NCBI GenBank assembly: GCA_922989275.2
Contig: OV277870.1
Location: 37,506,356-37,570,355, forward strand
From: Gari tellinella
Lineage: Eukaryota; Mollusca; Bivalvia; Cardiida; Psammobiidae
Direction of reading: 5' to 3'
Length of the DNA: 64,000 bases
A program made the translations under genes and the position numbers. The notes under the pieces are model-generated. The model ran no database searches, was not told the origin of the DNA, and saw nothing but the letters and a program-made list of their open reading frames with translations. Below, piece by piece: positions 42,063-52,329 of the stretch. Numbering within the stretch: the stretch's first letter is position 1; every line of letters begins with the position of its first letter.

Positions 42063-42385
42063 TACTCTTGGCATTGTCCATATTTCATCAGAATAGTAAG
42101 TGGTGCTTTAAGAATTTGCAGTGTACAGACAACAGAGTCCTCCCAAAGATATTAGTAAATGAAATCCCTTGATCCGTTCCTGGTTACAGAACATCATACT
42201 AGAATCGTTAGGTTTCATAAAACGCTGTTGTCGTATTTTGCCGTTTTATTTGCAATAAATGTTAAATGTTATTTTATAAATATGGCAAAACGTTAGATTC
42301 ATTCCCTCATGACTAGTAATTTGTAATGATTATAGAGCATAAAGGTTCGTATTTAGTTTGTCTTTAATAAAACATTTGTATGGGT
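42063..42385. other. unannotated stretch
   Basis: No feature is recognised. Confidence 0.4.
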
Positions 42386-42387
42386 AA

Positions 42388-42452
42388 AACAGTTCTAATT
42401 TTGACGAGACGTCGTGTAATGCGGCGTCAGATCCGGATCCAAGCTGTTTGCA
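42388..42452. repeat. F1-type hairpin relic
   Basis: The right arm CGGCGTCAGATCCGGATCC is intact. The left arm (AAACAGTTCTAATTTTGACGAGACG) is decayed. Confidence 0.5.
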
Positions 42453-42845
42453 TATGTTAGTTTTGCGAAGTACGGAATTTATTAGGTTAATAATGTGTAA
42501 TAGCTGGACTTACACTACCAGTATTTGTACACAGCCATATTTGCCCAATTATCATCAATGGAAAACTCAAGTGAACTTATATTTATAAAAAAAAAACCAT
42601 TATGAAATTTAGGGGTGCTGTATAAATAAATTACTAAATGACTGTATAAATATAGTTGCAAATATCATGTAGTAAACCGTGAACTGTATACAAAAGTTAA
42701 AAAAAAAACATTGGCGTTAGTGGGCATACAGTAGTATTAAAGCAAAGCGATTTCCTTTACTTTAAACTTTTTTCAAGAAACCATCTACCCGAACACAAAT
42801 TCTATTTGATGTGGTCGTAATAACAAAACTTTACTCATCATGAAT
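42453..42845. other. unannotated AT-rich stretch
   Basis: No feature is recognised. Confidence 0.4.
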
Positions 42846-42851
42846 GTAGAA

Positions 42852-42917
42852 GCAAACAGTGAAGGTCCCGATCAGATACTGCTTTAAGCAGCATCTCATC
42901 TGGGGCTACAATGTTTG
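42852..42917. repeat. F4-type hairpin with altered centre
   Basis: Outer stem GCAAACAGTGAAGGTCCC with complement, but the centre is ACTGCTTTAAGCAGCAT instead of the GGGCTCC form. Confidence 0.6.
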
Positions 42918-42926
42918 CTTTTATTT

Positions 42927-43180
42927 CAGGGCTGCCATCAGTTGACATGAAAAATCCTAAGATTTCCTAATTTGCATTTTTCAAGTACAATTTTACAAAT
43001 CGTACCTTTACCCAAACGCCTGTTTCTAATTTTGTTGACGCATGACTACTTAAAGCAGGCTGGAAGTAAAGCAGAATGCGCTTTAGGCGCATTCTGCTTT
43101 ACTTTCAGCCTGCTTTAAGCTACCATGTACAAGAAAAAAATCCTAAGATTTAGGAAAAATCCGGAGAAATGGCAGCCCTG
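42927..43180 (+). mobile_element. F6 element with perfect 6-bp duplication
   Basis: Ends CAGGGCTGCC and GGCAGCCCTG. TTATTT flanks both sides (42921-42926, 43181-43186). The hairpin at 43049-43119 has stem CTTAAAGCAGGCTGGAAG and centre GCGCTTTAGGCGC, the same module as F5. The right subterminal text is AAAAATCCGGAGAAAT. Confidence 0.9.
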
Positions 43181-43186
43181 TTATTT

Positions 43187-43512
43187 CAAGAGGCACTTTT
43201 TTTCCTAGTGCTGCGAGAATTCCATGACGTCAGAAACAAGCCTGTGTACGATTGCGTGTCAGGAATAGAATATTTATTGGCCTAATTTACAAATGGATAT
43301 GCCAATGAAACGAGCATTAATTGACTACAGATATGCTGTTTGTCATGGCAAAGCTAAACTGCTGCCATACAATAGATTTCTCTCCTCTTTACTGACACTC
43401 AAAGTACGCCTTACTCTCGATCTTAAGACATGTGACAGCTTTATGCAGGATGAAAGTAAATTTGCAAAAGAAAGTCATCAAGAGCATTTAAAACGCTCCT
43501 GAAGGATATGTC
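43187..43512. other. unannotated stretch
   Basis: A half F7-type arm (GCAGGATGAAAGTAAATTTG) occurs near 43445. No gene is recognised. Confidence 0.35.
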
Positions 43513-43516
43513 AATA

Positions 43517-43874
43517 CAGCGCTCCCTCTCTACAACGGCCCTCCCAACAACGATTCCCTCCTCACAACGACGCTTGCCGCTGATCCCGAAACAAGAAATT
43601 GTGTCCAACCTTTTTTGCGTCTGCAATATCTTTTGCTTAAAGTTGTTGTCTGCTGTTTTTCTCAAAATTACATATTCGGCATTTTGACATAACAAACCTT
43701 AGTGACGAGTGACAAACAGCTTGAATCCAGATCAGACGCCGCGTTACGCGGCGTCTGATTTGGATTCAAGCTGTTTGCAAATGTTAGTCAAGTTCCCTCC
43801 CTAGAACGACTCCCTCCGAACAATGCACACAATATGTGTCTCCCGTTGGGTGTCGCTGCAGAGAGGGAACGCTG
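43517..43874 (-). mobile_element. F3 palindromic element, TA-flanked
   Basis: TA at 43515-43516 and 43875-43876. Ends CAGCGCTCCCTCTCTACAAC and GCAGAGAGGGAACGCTG. The hairpin at 43713-43777 has centre GCCGCGTTACGCGGC. This is the best-preserved F3 copy with the boxes on the left. Confidence 0.88.
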
Positions 43875-43879
43875 TATTA

Positions 43880-44265
43880 CTTTTGTTTGCATTAAGCAGC
43901 CATCTGTCTTTAAAGATTCCCAAAATGTATTGTCGGTATGTTGTTCAATAGGACGCATGCTAAGTCGTTACCCAAGAGAAAATGTGACACCACCAGTGGA
44001 GAGTATGCATTTAAATGTTGTCCTTCAATTTCACAATTTTATTGAAAGCAGGTAAACGTTTCTACAAGTCATTTAGTGATACAATGTACATAAAGCAGTA
44101 AATCGTCTTTACATAACTACATGTATTCATATTAAGTTTCTATCTTGGAAAAGCTGCTGAACACCAAGTGGTTGGAGTTTGTTTATCAGAAATCCAATAA
44201 AAGAGCGTAAAGATATATGCCGATTAACTTTAGAATTTTAAATTTAGAAATGCAATTATATGGTA
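43880..44265. other. unannotated stretch
   Basis: No feature is recognised. Confidence 0.4.
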
Positions 44266-44270
44266 ATTGT

Positions 44271-44749
44271 TTAACCCTATTCCCCCATAGAAGCGCCTTT
44301 TAGCGCATTCAGTTTATTCCTCCATTGAAGAAAATAGTTCCAATTTATAAAGTCTTGAAAATGAACCATAGGAAAAAAATTCTAAATCCTAGCAGATGAT
44401 AGCTTAAAGCAGGTTAACTCATTATCCCCTGAAACTTCCAATGGACAATTCCAGTTTGCAATAAAAGCTGGTCCATATTAGACTATTTAGGGTTGATTTT
44501 TGTAATAAATTGCAAAATGACAAACAGTGCAGTCCCTGATCAGAGGGCTCCTGCAGGAGCCCTCTGATCAGGGACTTCACTGTTTGCATAGGTCAAGTGT
44601 ACTATTCACAGGTACACATTTGGAAAATGACGCATATATGCGTCACTATAGGACTCAATGAGTTAAGGCACATTTTGCTTTACTTTCAACCTGCTTTAAG
44701 TGGTCAACTGTCTTCAATACAAGAAATATATTATCAGGTAAAGGGTTAA
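44271..44749 (+). mobile_element. F5 element split by F4 at its hairpin centre
   Basis: TTAA at 44271-44274 and 44746-44749. The left part runs from CCCTATTCCCCCATAGAAGCG to AGCTTAAAGCAGG. The right part resumes at the central TTAA with GGCACATTTTGC, then CTTTACTTTCAACCTGCTTTAAG. Most of the left hairpin arm is missing. Confidence 0.82.
44414..44666 (+). mobile_element. F4 element nested in F5
   Basis: TTAA duplication (44414-44417, 44663-44666). The hairpin at 44521-44586 is nearly perfect, with centre GGCTCCTGCAGGAGCC. The right block is ATATGCGTCACTATAGGACTC. Confidence 0.88.
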
Positions 44750-44790
44750 AGCAGATGATTCCGTGGCAGTGGGCAGGGGCAATACAGGTA

Positions 44791-45037
44791 CAGTGGAGAA
44801 AACGTTATTCTTTCCCAATAAACGCGTTTACGCTAAAACTATTATTTCCAGTACAAACAGTTTGGAGCCAGATCAGACGCCGGGTAACCCGGCGTCTGAT
44901 CAGGCTCCAAACTGGTTGCCACTCAGCTGAATATCAATAGTCAGAATTGTCAAAAAGTTGTTATTTTCTACATTTTAGAGTATTCCGTTTGGGTTTCGTT
45001 TGCGTTTAAACGGGAAAGAATAACGTTTTCTCCACTG
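44791..45037 (+). mobile_element. F2 palindromic element, TA-flanked
   Basis: TA at 44789-44790 and 45038-45039. Ends CAGTGGAGAAAACG and CGTTTTCTCCACTG. The hairpin is at 44853-44918. The end differs from 2173-2418 (AAAACG in place of ATCTG), and the change is symmetrical. Confidence 0.9.
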
Positions 45038-45182
45038 TAGCTATTTTATACAGGACAAAGGTAAAACACAACGTCTTCAATATCATCAAGTGCTATACTT
45101 TTGTTCTAAATTAAGGTGCACATTGTGTTTACAGATTGTTGTGATCTTTCAAGAATGGCCACTTAATATAAATAAATTTGGT

Positions 45183-45400
45183 ACTATCCTATGGAGAAGG
45201 TACTATTCTCCCAATAAACGTGTTTACGCCAAAACAAGTATTTCTATAGCAAACATGATCATGCTCCAAACGGTTTGCTACATCGGTTAAAAAAAGATTA
45301 TTCAGCATTTTCAAGAAATTTATATTTCCTATATTTCATGGTGTTGCATTTGCTTTTAGCCTCGTTTAAACGGAAAACAATAATAAAGTCTTGCCCTCTA
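45183..45400 (+). mobile_element. decayed F2 element
   Basis: TTCTCCCAATAAACGTGTTTACGC and CTCGTTTAAACGG match F2 subterminal text. The hairpin at 45259-45290 has lost its GACGCC centre. Confidence 0.6.
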
Positions 45401-45639
45401 GTCTACCAACATTTTGACCGTTTTTGACCCCTCATGGCATGTCGTGTAGACGGGTTACATCCACCTGATTCGTGTTCAGTGAACATATCTTAGAAATTCT
45501 AGGGGGGATGAAAAGTCGAAAAGTTCAAATTAAGGTCAGAAATGAGGTCAAAGGTCAACGGGTGCAGATTTTTGCATACCATAATATAAACCTAACTTTA
45601 TTTACATTTCAAATATATCAAATGAACTATTATTGGTTA

Positions 45640-46440
45640 CAATTAGTTCACAAATGTCTGTACTTGCTAAATATTATCAAAAAAGTAAAATATTACTGTC
45701 AATGTCCTTTTCCAGGGGCAATAACTCTGATTTTCCTCATTCTTTTTTATATTTTTATAGTTATTTTTTCGTTATTTTTGTCTGTGTTCTTATAACATCA
45801 AATTATTTTTATGTTTCTTTACACCTTTGACATAAAGTAACAATTCTAAATGCAAATGGAAGTAAATATTACAGCCAATGCCCTTTTCCAGGGGCAATAA
45901 CTCTGATTTTTCTCTTTCTCTTTTATTTTTTATGGGAATTTGTTTTCGGTTTTTTTTTGACTGTTTTCTTATAACATCAAACTTTTGTATGTTTCTTTAC
46001 ACCTTTGACATAAAGCAACGATTCAATATGCAAATAAAAGTAAAAATTACAGTCAATGCTCTATTCCAGGGGCAATAACTCTGTTTTTTCTGTTCCATAT
46101 CTCTTTTTTAATAGGAATTTGTTTTCGTTGTTTTTTGACTGTTTTCTTATAATGTGTTTATGTTTGTTTACACTTTTGACACAAAGGAGCAGTTCAATAT
46201 GCAAATAAAAGTAAATATTATAGTCAATGCTCTATTCCAGGGGCAATAACTCTGATCTTTCAGTTCCATATTTAATTTTAAATGGGAATTAGTTTTCGTT
46301 TTTTTTGTACTGTTTTCTTATAATGTTTTATGTTTGTTTACACTTTTGACATAAAGGAGCAGTTCAATATGCAAATAAAAGTTAATGTTACTGTCAGTGC
46401 TCTTTTCCAGGGGCAATAACTCCTGTTTTTCCATTCCTAT
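45640..46440 (+). repeat. ~175-bp tandem units, left arm of LT3
   Basis: Five units each containing CCAGGGGCAATAACTCTG and then TGACTGTTTTCTTATAA and CACCTTTGACATAAAG, at about 45710, 45883, 46062, 46240 and 46405. More decayed units continue to about 46920. Confidence 0.85.
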
Positions 46441-46690
46441 TTTATATTTAATTATTATTATACCCGATTTATATAGCGCTCTTTTCACACAGGAGTTGTG
46501 CGTTCAAAAGCGCCTCACATGAAATTATATCAATGTACCTACAAAGCGAGAAAGACAAATAACTACATTCACAATAAAAATGATACAATATTGAGATGCA
46601 TGGAAACATGGAAATTCTTTCAATATTATTACCAAGATTATAAAATTGTTATAGTAAGTTTGTAAAATCATTTTTAAAAGGAGTCAAATT
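46441..46690. repeat. conserved insertion block in LT3 left arm
   Basis: CCCGATTTATATAGCGCTC and TTTTCACACAGGAGTTGTGCG interrupt the tandem units. A related segment lies inverted at 28791-28828. Function unknown. Confidence 0.45.
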
Positions 46691-46919
46691 AAACAATTAT
46701 TAATGAGAATTGTTTGCGTTATTTTTGACTGTTTTCTTATAATATCGAATTTGTTTGGGTTTACCTAGTACATTTTAATAAAAACAGCAATTAAATAATC
46801 AAATCAAATGTAATCTTACAGTCATTGTTCTTTCTTTCGGCAATAACTCTGTTTTTTTCTCTTTCTTTTTTATGTTTTTTTTGTTTGTTTGTTTATTATT
46901 TATCGTCTGTTTTCTTATA

Positions 46920-49560
46920 AAATCAAACTACTTTATGTACATGTATATAAACACCATTGTCATGAAGCAGTAATTCACTATGGAAATTCATCACTGAAAT
47001 ATGCGTTTTAGGGTATACATACAGACAACCCCGATATATATAAAAAAGCCAAAAGATTGGATTGTGTGCGATGCCAAATGAGTTTCTCTTAAATTCACTT
47101 TGGGGAAAGTATCATTATATTAAGTATTACTTTCTTAGGAACACTGTATTGACATGAACATACATAATGGATGACTATGTTAGGTTCGAATTTCTATAAA
47201 ATGTTATCGTTGGTTTTGTGACAAATCCAAGGGTCATTACTATGTATCTGGCTAAAACATGGTGTATTTACAATTGTGTGACGGGAAGTTGTGCTTTACA
47301 GCCTGTATACGTGTAATTTTAACACATACCAAATGAATTAGATGTAAACATTCTGTATAATTATTCACATACTTTAACGTACAGTTTTACAAATGAACAT
47401 TTACAATATCAATATCCTGTTAGAGATATTTGAACGAAGAAGAACAATCACAAACCATACACTCGTGGTATCATTTGACCAAACTTGCGAATAACTTTAC
47501 AGAACTTTCATCACCAATTGGATGTACTAAGACATGCATTATGCTTCGTTATGAAACAATCAGATCATCGATCTACATACATTCAGTTTACAATGACACG
47601 TCTAGCAAAAGTGAGAATGTGGGGATTCTTATAAAGACGCATGCTACCAATTAATCTGAGTTACACAGTGTGTTGCCTCACAAAAACACATTCATACATG
47701 CATACTTGTTGGCTTTTATAGCAAGCACATTTTGCCGAGCTGCACTTTGTCTTGCAATAGCAAGACGCGAGTTGCATGTATGCCATTGGGATAGAGGGAT
47801 TTCTTATCCAATTGGGGGTGATACATAATTAGTGTGTGTGTATGGGGTCCAAGGCTGTCTTGACTTTCATGAGTTGCCTATACCAGCAAGTGTCTATATA
47901 CCAGTTAAGGTATGGAAACCTATGATGTTTTGTCGACCTTGAGTGCCTCATATATTTTGTTAACAAGGAATCATCCCCTTTGCTTTGCTGTACCGGACAA
48001 CATCCATATTAACACGTCATTTCCTACAAAGCATCAACAGTATTACGTCTGTGTCCCTGCATATAACAATCAGACGATCAAACCCGCTTGCAACAGCATC
48101 CTTAGCATAGAATATCATTCTATTGTCAGCTTATTTATTATCGACCGACAACTTATCAGCATGGAAGCTTTATGACTTTGCATTTATAACGCCTACGAAC
48201 GTTCCATCTGCTACAACAAGCAACCCTTGTGGTAATAATGTGTCATTCAGATTATAGAAACTCGGCAATGTACATGTATTTCGACTTCTCGTCGAGCACA
48301 AGGTATGGCTCTCTGACATGCGGTAGTGGGTCCAGGTAGTGGGTCTTCTGGACCTGTGATTTTTTCCAGTGGCAGCTTTGATAGACCTGCTCCCAAGGTA
48401 TCAAATGTGATATCAATGCGAGTAGGTGTGCCTGTGAAATGGGAATATACCGACTGAACAAATTCTTGAGCATACTCTCCGAATGTCTGTCATCCTTGAG
48501 ATCTTTCTCGAGCTTTAATAAGGTCAGGTCTTATCTGTTTCGATACTTGTTGCTTGTCTGATCTCGTGTCTCTATAAATACTTGCTAATGTCTTTGAGTT
48601 TGTTTTTTGGGTGGAGCAAATAGTCGGTGTTGCACTCCTTGAATCAATAATTTGTAAAGTCCTGTTCTGCAATCACATCGCGTCCAACAAAATATGGCTA
48701 ATGTCTTTTGTTTCAGCATCCTTTAACGCTGTCTCAACAAATTGGTCTACAGCATTGGATGCGTCTTTCGATTTTTCACTTGTCGAAATACAAAATACAT
48801 CTAACAAACCACCCAGGGCAGCAAGGGCTTAGAATTACCTTTGCTAAAATATCTTGAGTTGGTTTCCTTTGGACAACAATCAAACTTGAGCTTGTTTCCC
48901 GTAATGAAGTTAATATTTTTGTCAATTGACCCTGTGAGATCTAAACATACACAATCAACGCATTATATTTCGTGTTCTGTTAATTCGTATTAGATGGTTT
49001 TCATATGGAAAGAGAAAAGGCTGCATGGACCACATCGAATGCATTTCATGGAAAATATTTTACATTTACAATTTATTAGTTATTTACTATTAGTTAAAAT
49101 GTAGAAACAGTAAAGTCTTGAAAACATTGCGATTGCTATGTATGACAAGCCGTTAGATAAGTTGTATTTAATGCAATTATTGTGTTGGACTGGACGTGTT
49201 TGCCTGATAGTGGCAAAAACTTTTTACTTCGCAATTCCTACAAGCCAAGCAGCTTTGTTTAAACACACGAAATTATTTGCATACTAAATAGCTTGTGTTT
49301 GGTGGCATTACGCAAAATAATATAAGTGTCCAGTAGAGTGTGAATGAAGGAAATATATTGCTGATACATTAGACTAGGCTGCTATTTATTGGATATAGAT
49401 ATACATATAGTTGCGAAGATTAAGCTTATGCGCTAAAGAAAACTGATTGCAGTGACAGATGCCTGTATTTTCGATGTTGCCGCTTTTGTTCAGATTAATA
49501 AATTTGTGAATATGACAATGAATATATACACACATCATAAGCAATAATACAACAACAAAC
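46920..49560. other. LT3 interior, unidentified
   Basis: Several short frames occur, but no recognisable domain. The only coding-like segment is on the minus strand at 48250-48840, listed separately. Confidence 0.4.
48250..48840 (-). pseudogene. possible decayed coding remnant, unknown family
   Basis: On the minus strand one frame reads AALGGLLDVFCISTSEKS and ends, after an in-frame stop, near KQIRPDLIKARE. A shifted frame then continues with SRYIPISQAHLLALISHL to EPYLVLDEKSKYMYIAEF. The composition looks protein-like and suggests an old gene broken by a stop and a frameshift. I do not recognise the family. Confidence 0.25.
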
Positions 49561-49587
49561 AGGATGTACTACTTTACTATTCATAAA

Positions 49588-49589
<2 letters not shown>

Positions 49590-49681
<92 letters not shown>
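49590..49681. repeat. TA microsatellite
   Basis: About 46 uninterrupted TA units beside the left end of the Penelope-like pair. Confidence 0.97.
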
Positions 49682-49685
<4 letters not shown>

Positions 49686-49782
49686 GGAAAATGTAAAATA
49701 TTCCGGCAAATGCCGGACCGGCAAAAGTATATATAATTGTAAAGGTAAAAATGACTAAACACGCCTTCTATTTTTTCTTTTG

Positions 49783-49826
49783 TATTACCATACGCGTTTC
49801 GCCTCTCGGCTCATCAGTGATTGTAA
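49783..49826 (-). ncRNA. hammerhead ribozyme motif, left copy
   Basis: The minus strand contains the core CTGATGA (49810-49816), stem II GCC-GAGA-GGC, GAAA, then ACGCGTA with predicted cleavage after the A at 49790. The short stem III (ACGCGT) is self-complementary. Stem I pairs TCA/TGG and ATTA/TAAT around a bulge. This matches the minimal hammerheads known from Penelope-like elements. Confidence 0.78.
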
Positions 49827-49943
49827 TATATTTGTTGCTATGACGTGGCGTCAATGGTAACGCTACGTCATAAATGTGACGTCATAAACGTGACGTCATA
49901 ACGTCATTTTAGTGGAACGTCATTGAAGTTCTTTTGATCAATT

Positions 49944-50840
49944 CTATGCATTTAATTTAGGTTGGAAACAGTTTATAAAATATTTTTCTTTTGCTAACCT
50001 GACCGAAATATTTTCTGAATTCATTTTAAAGAACGGGAACATTTGAAACTTGGGAATTTCTTTACAACATATGTCTAAATGTGCACTTAAAGGTATCTGC
50101 CGGGTGGATGGGTCCCTTATTTGTTGGGCATGTATTGTTCTTCTTGTTCTTAATTTGTCGCCTGTCTGGCCTATATAATATTCGTTACATCCATTGCATG
50201 TTATGACATATAAGACGTTTCTTACATCACAGGACATATTGGCATTTACTTTAAATATCTTACCATTAAAATTGTATGAATTATTTTCGATGATGTGTTG
50301 GCACAAGCTGCAGTTTGGCCTACCACATCGTGTTACCTTGTATGAAAATTGTTTTGTGTCTGTGAATTTTGCCCTTGTTAGAATTCTTTTTAAATTTGGT
50401 AGTTGTCTTTTGCTTTTAATAATGTTTGTTTTGGAAATTATATTATTCATGGTTTCGTCTGATTGTAGTATATGGAAATTATTTTTCAAAATCGGGAACA
50501 TTTCAGTATTAGTTGGATTGTGTGTCGAGACGAAAGGAATGCTTTCTTTCTCAGTTTTGTTATTTACCTTTAAAAGTGTATCTCTTGAAAGTCTTGTAGC
50601 TTTTTTTATTCCATCTTTAATTAATTGTTTGGGGTAATTTCGTGACAAAAGAGATTCTTCTAATTCCTGCAATCTTGTATATTTCATACCTTCATTAGAT
50701 ACAATTGTCGAAATTCTACGTGCAAGGTTATACGGAATGCTTACTTTAGTATGTTTAGGATGACAGGAGTGAAAGTTAAGGTACTGTTTAGAGTCTGTCT
50801 CTTTGAAGTAAATGTCAGTGGTTATTTGTGTTTCATTTTT
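49944..50840 (-). CDS. Penelope-like RT C-terminus plus GIY-YIG endonuclease (5'-truncated)
   Basis: The frame starts inside the reverse-transcriptase C-terminal part (TDIYFKETDSKQYLNFHSC, then HPKHTKVSIPYNLARRI). A linker follows, then a Cys cluster (CGRPNCSLC), then the GIY-YIG nuclease with VLYVITCNGC, EYYIGQTGDKLRTRRTIHA and a late SAHLDIC. These are hallmarks of Penelope-like retroelements, whose endonuclease nicks target DNA for primed reverse transcription. The YxDD catalytic palm is missing, so the copy cannot be autonomous. The open frame formally extends to 50909, but the last part is antisense of the neighbouring copy. Confidence 0.85.
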   Translation of the reverse strand, partial: KNETQITTDIYFKETDSKQYLNFHSCHPKHTKVSIPYNLARRISTIVSNEGMKYTRLQELEESLLSRNYPKQLIKDGIKKATRLSRDTLLKVNNKTEKESIPFVSTHNPTNTEMFPILKNNFHILQSDETMNNIISKTNIIKSKRQLPNLKRILTRAKFTDTKQFSYKVTRCGRPNCSLCQHIIENNSYNFNGKIFKVNANMSCDVRNVLYVITCNGCNEYYIGQTGDKLRTRRTIHAQQIRDPSTRQIPLSAHLDICCKEIPKFQMFPFFKMNSENISVRLAKEKYFINCFQPKLNA

Positions 50841-51391
50841 TAATTTTGAAAAATAATTTCCATATACTACAATCAGACGAAACCATGAATAATATAATTT
50901 CCAAAACAAACATTATTAAAAGCAAAAGACAACTACCAAATTTAAAAAGAATTCTAACAAGGGCAAAATTCACAGACACAAAACAATTTTCATACAAGGT
51001 AACACGATGTGGTAGGCCAAACTGCAGCTTGTGCCAACACATCATCGAAAATAATTCATACAATTTTAATGGTAAGATATTTAAAGTAAATGCCAATATG
51101 TCCTGTGATGTAAGAAACGTCTTATATGTCATAACATGCAATGGATGTAACGAATATTATATAGGCCAGACAGGCGACAAATTAAGAACAAGAAGAACAA
51201 TACATGCCCAACAAATAAGGGACCCATCCACCCGGCAGATACCTTTAAGTGCACATTTAGACATATGTTGTAAAGAAATTCCCAAGTTTCAAATGTTCCC
51301 GTTCTTTAAAATGAATTCAGAAAATATTTCGGTCAGGTTAGCAAAAGAAAAATATTTTATAAACTGTTTCCAACCTAAATTAAATGCATAG
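50841..51391 (+). CDS. GIY-YIG endonuclease domain of Penelope-like element (truncated)
   Basis: Begins at KNNFHILQSDETMNN and runs to the stop after NCFQPKLNA. It is identical in residues to the C-terminal ~180 of the left copy, with CGRPNCSLC, YYIGQT and RTRRTIHA intact. No reverse-transcriptase part remains. The first few residues of the open frame (from 50828) come from the junction, not the element. Confidence 0.82.
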
Positions 51392-51507
51392 AATTGATCA
51401 AAAGAACTTCAATGACGTTCCACTAAAATGACGTTATGACGTCACGTTTATGACGTCACATTTATGACGTAGCGTTACCATTGACGCCACGTCATAGCAA
51501 CAAATAT

Positions 51508-51551
51508 ATTACAATCACTGATGAGCCGAGAGGCGAAACGCGTATGGTAAT
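51508..51551 (+). ncRNA. hammerhead ribozyme motif, right copy
   Basis: CTGATGA (51518-51524), GCCGAGAGGC stem-loop II, GAAA, ACGCGTA with predicted cleavage after A51544. Stem I is formed by ATTACAATCA upstream and TGGTAAT downstream. It lies ~120 nt after the stop codon, as expected for a pseudo-LTR-like 3' region. Confidence 0.78.
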
Positions 51552-51596
51552 ACAAAAGAAAAAATAGAAGGCGTGTTTAGTCATTTTTACCTTTAC

Positions 51597-51597
<1 letters not shown>

Positions 51598-51640
<43 letters not shown>
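51598..51640. repeat. AT microsatellite
   Basis: About 20 AT units directly after the right Penelope-like copy. Confidence 0.95.
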
Positions 51641-51644
<4 letters not shown>

Positions 51645-52310
51645 TATATGTATTTGCCAAAAGTAAGTCAATACCCAATTAAACAAGTTCTTTAATAAAT
51701 ATACAATCACAAAATTAGTGATTTTTAACACTACCATTGACTCCGAAAGTTTGACTAATGGTCATGTATGAGAAAATTTAAGAAACGAAATTAATCATTA
51801 GTGCAAAAGGTAACGGTCATCTTAAAGCAAACACGTTTCTTTTTCAAACATTGGTCATTATGCATTAAAGTAAGCTTCAAATCAATTAAAAAATTTCTTG
51901 ATTACCTTGCCAATGCTTAAAAACATATATTTCAACACCAAAAGTATAAAATTTGGTCATACATGTCAAATGTTAGAAGAGAAATGGTATATGAGAACCG
52001 AAAATAGCGGCCATCTTGAAAAATGGCGGCCATTTTGAATGTTTTAGGTGCAAAAGGGCTTTTTGTTGAAAGAAAGGCCATATCAGTATATTATGTAAAC
52101 CTACTATTGTATATCAAGTTTTTTCTCTAATGTGCCCAGCTATTATAGCAGAAATGAACAGAATACGTGATTTACTGGCTTATTTTAAGAGTTATCGCCC
52201 TTGTTTGTGACTTATAATTGTTTTTTCTGTCACGAAAATTCTATTTCTAGATTGTTCTACCAATTATACATTCAATAAATTAAAGTTTTTTAGGCTATCT
52301 ATGAGTGATT
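51641..52310. other. LT3 interior, unidentified
   Basis: AT-rich. It contains a GCGGCCATCTTGAAAAATGG motif near 52006. No gene is recognised. Confidence 0.4.
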
Positions 52311-52329
52311 GCAAATAGCATAACAATTA

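Larger units (their letters stand above)
49729..50840 (-). mobile_element. Penelope-like element, left copy (minus strand)
   Basis: A 5'-truncated copy reading right to left. It has the end of the reverse-transcriptase region, the GIY-YIG endonuclease, a 3' region with TGACGTCA repeats, a hammerhead motif, and a (TA)n end. It joins the inverted right copy at about 50840, where AAAAATAATTTCC is shared. Confidence 0.85.
50841..51603 (+). mobile_element. Penelope-like element, right copy (plus strand)
   Basis: Shorter inverted copy of 49729-50497 or so. All nucleotide segments I compared between the two arms are identical, including the 3' region. It ends in an AT tract. Confidence 0.85.

Noticed and set aside
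45472..46078. Hydrophobic frames resembling membrane segments
   Set aside because: Translations of T-rich ~175-bp tandem units in the LT3 arm.
49577..49762. Ile-Tyr repeat frame
   Set aside because: Translation of the TA microsatellite.
50194..50637. 147-codon plus-strand frame
   Set aside because: Antisense shadow of the Penelope-like coding region; the real frame is on the minus strand.
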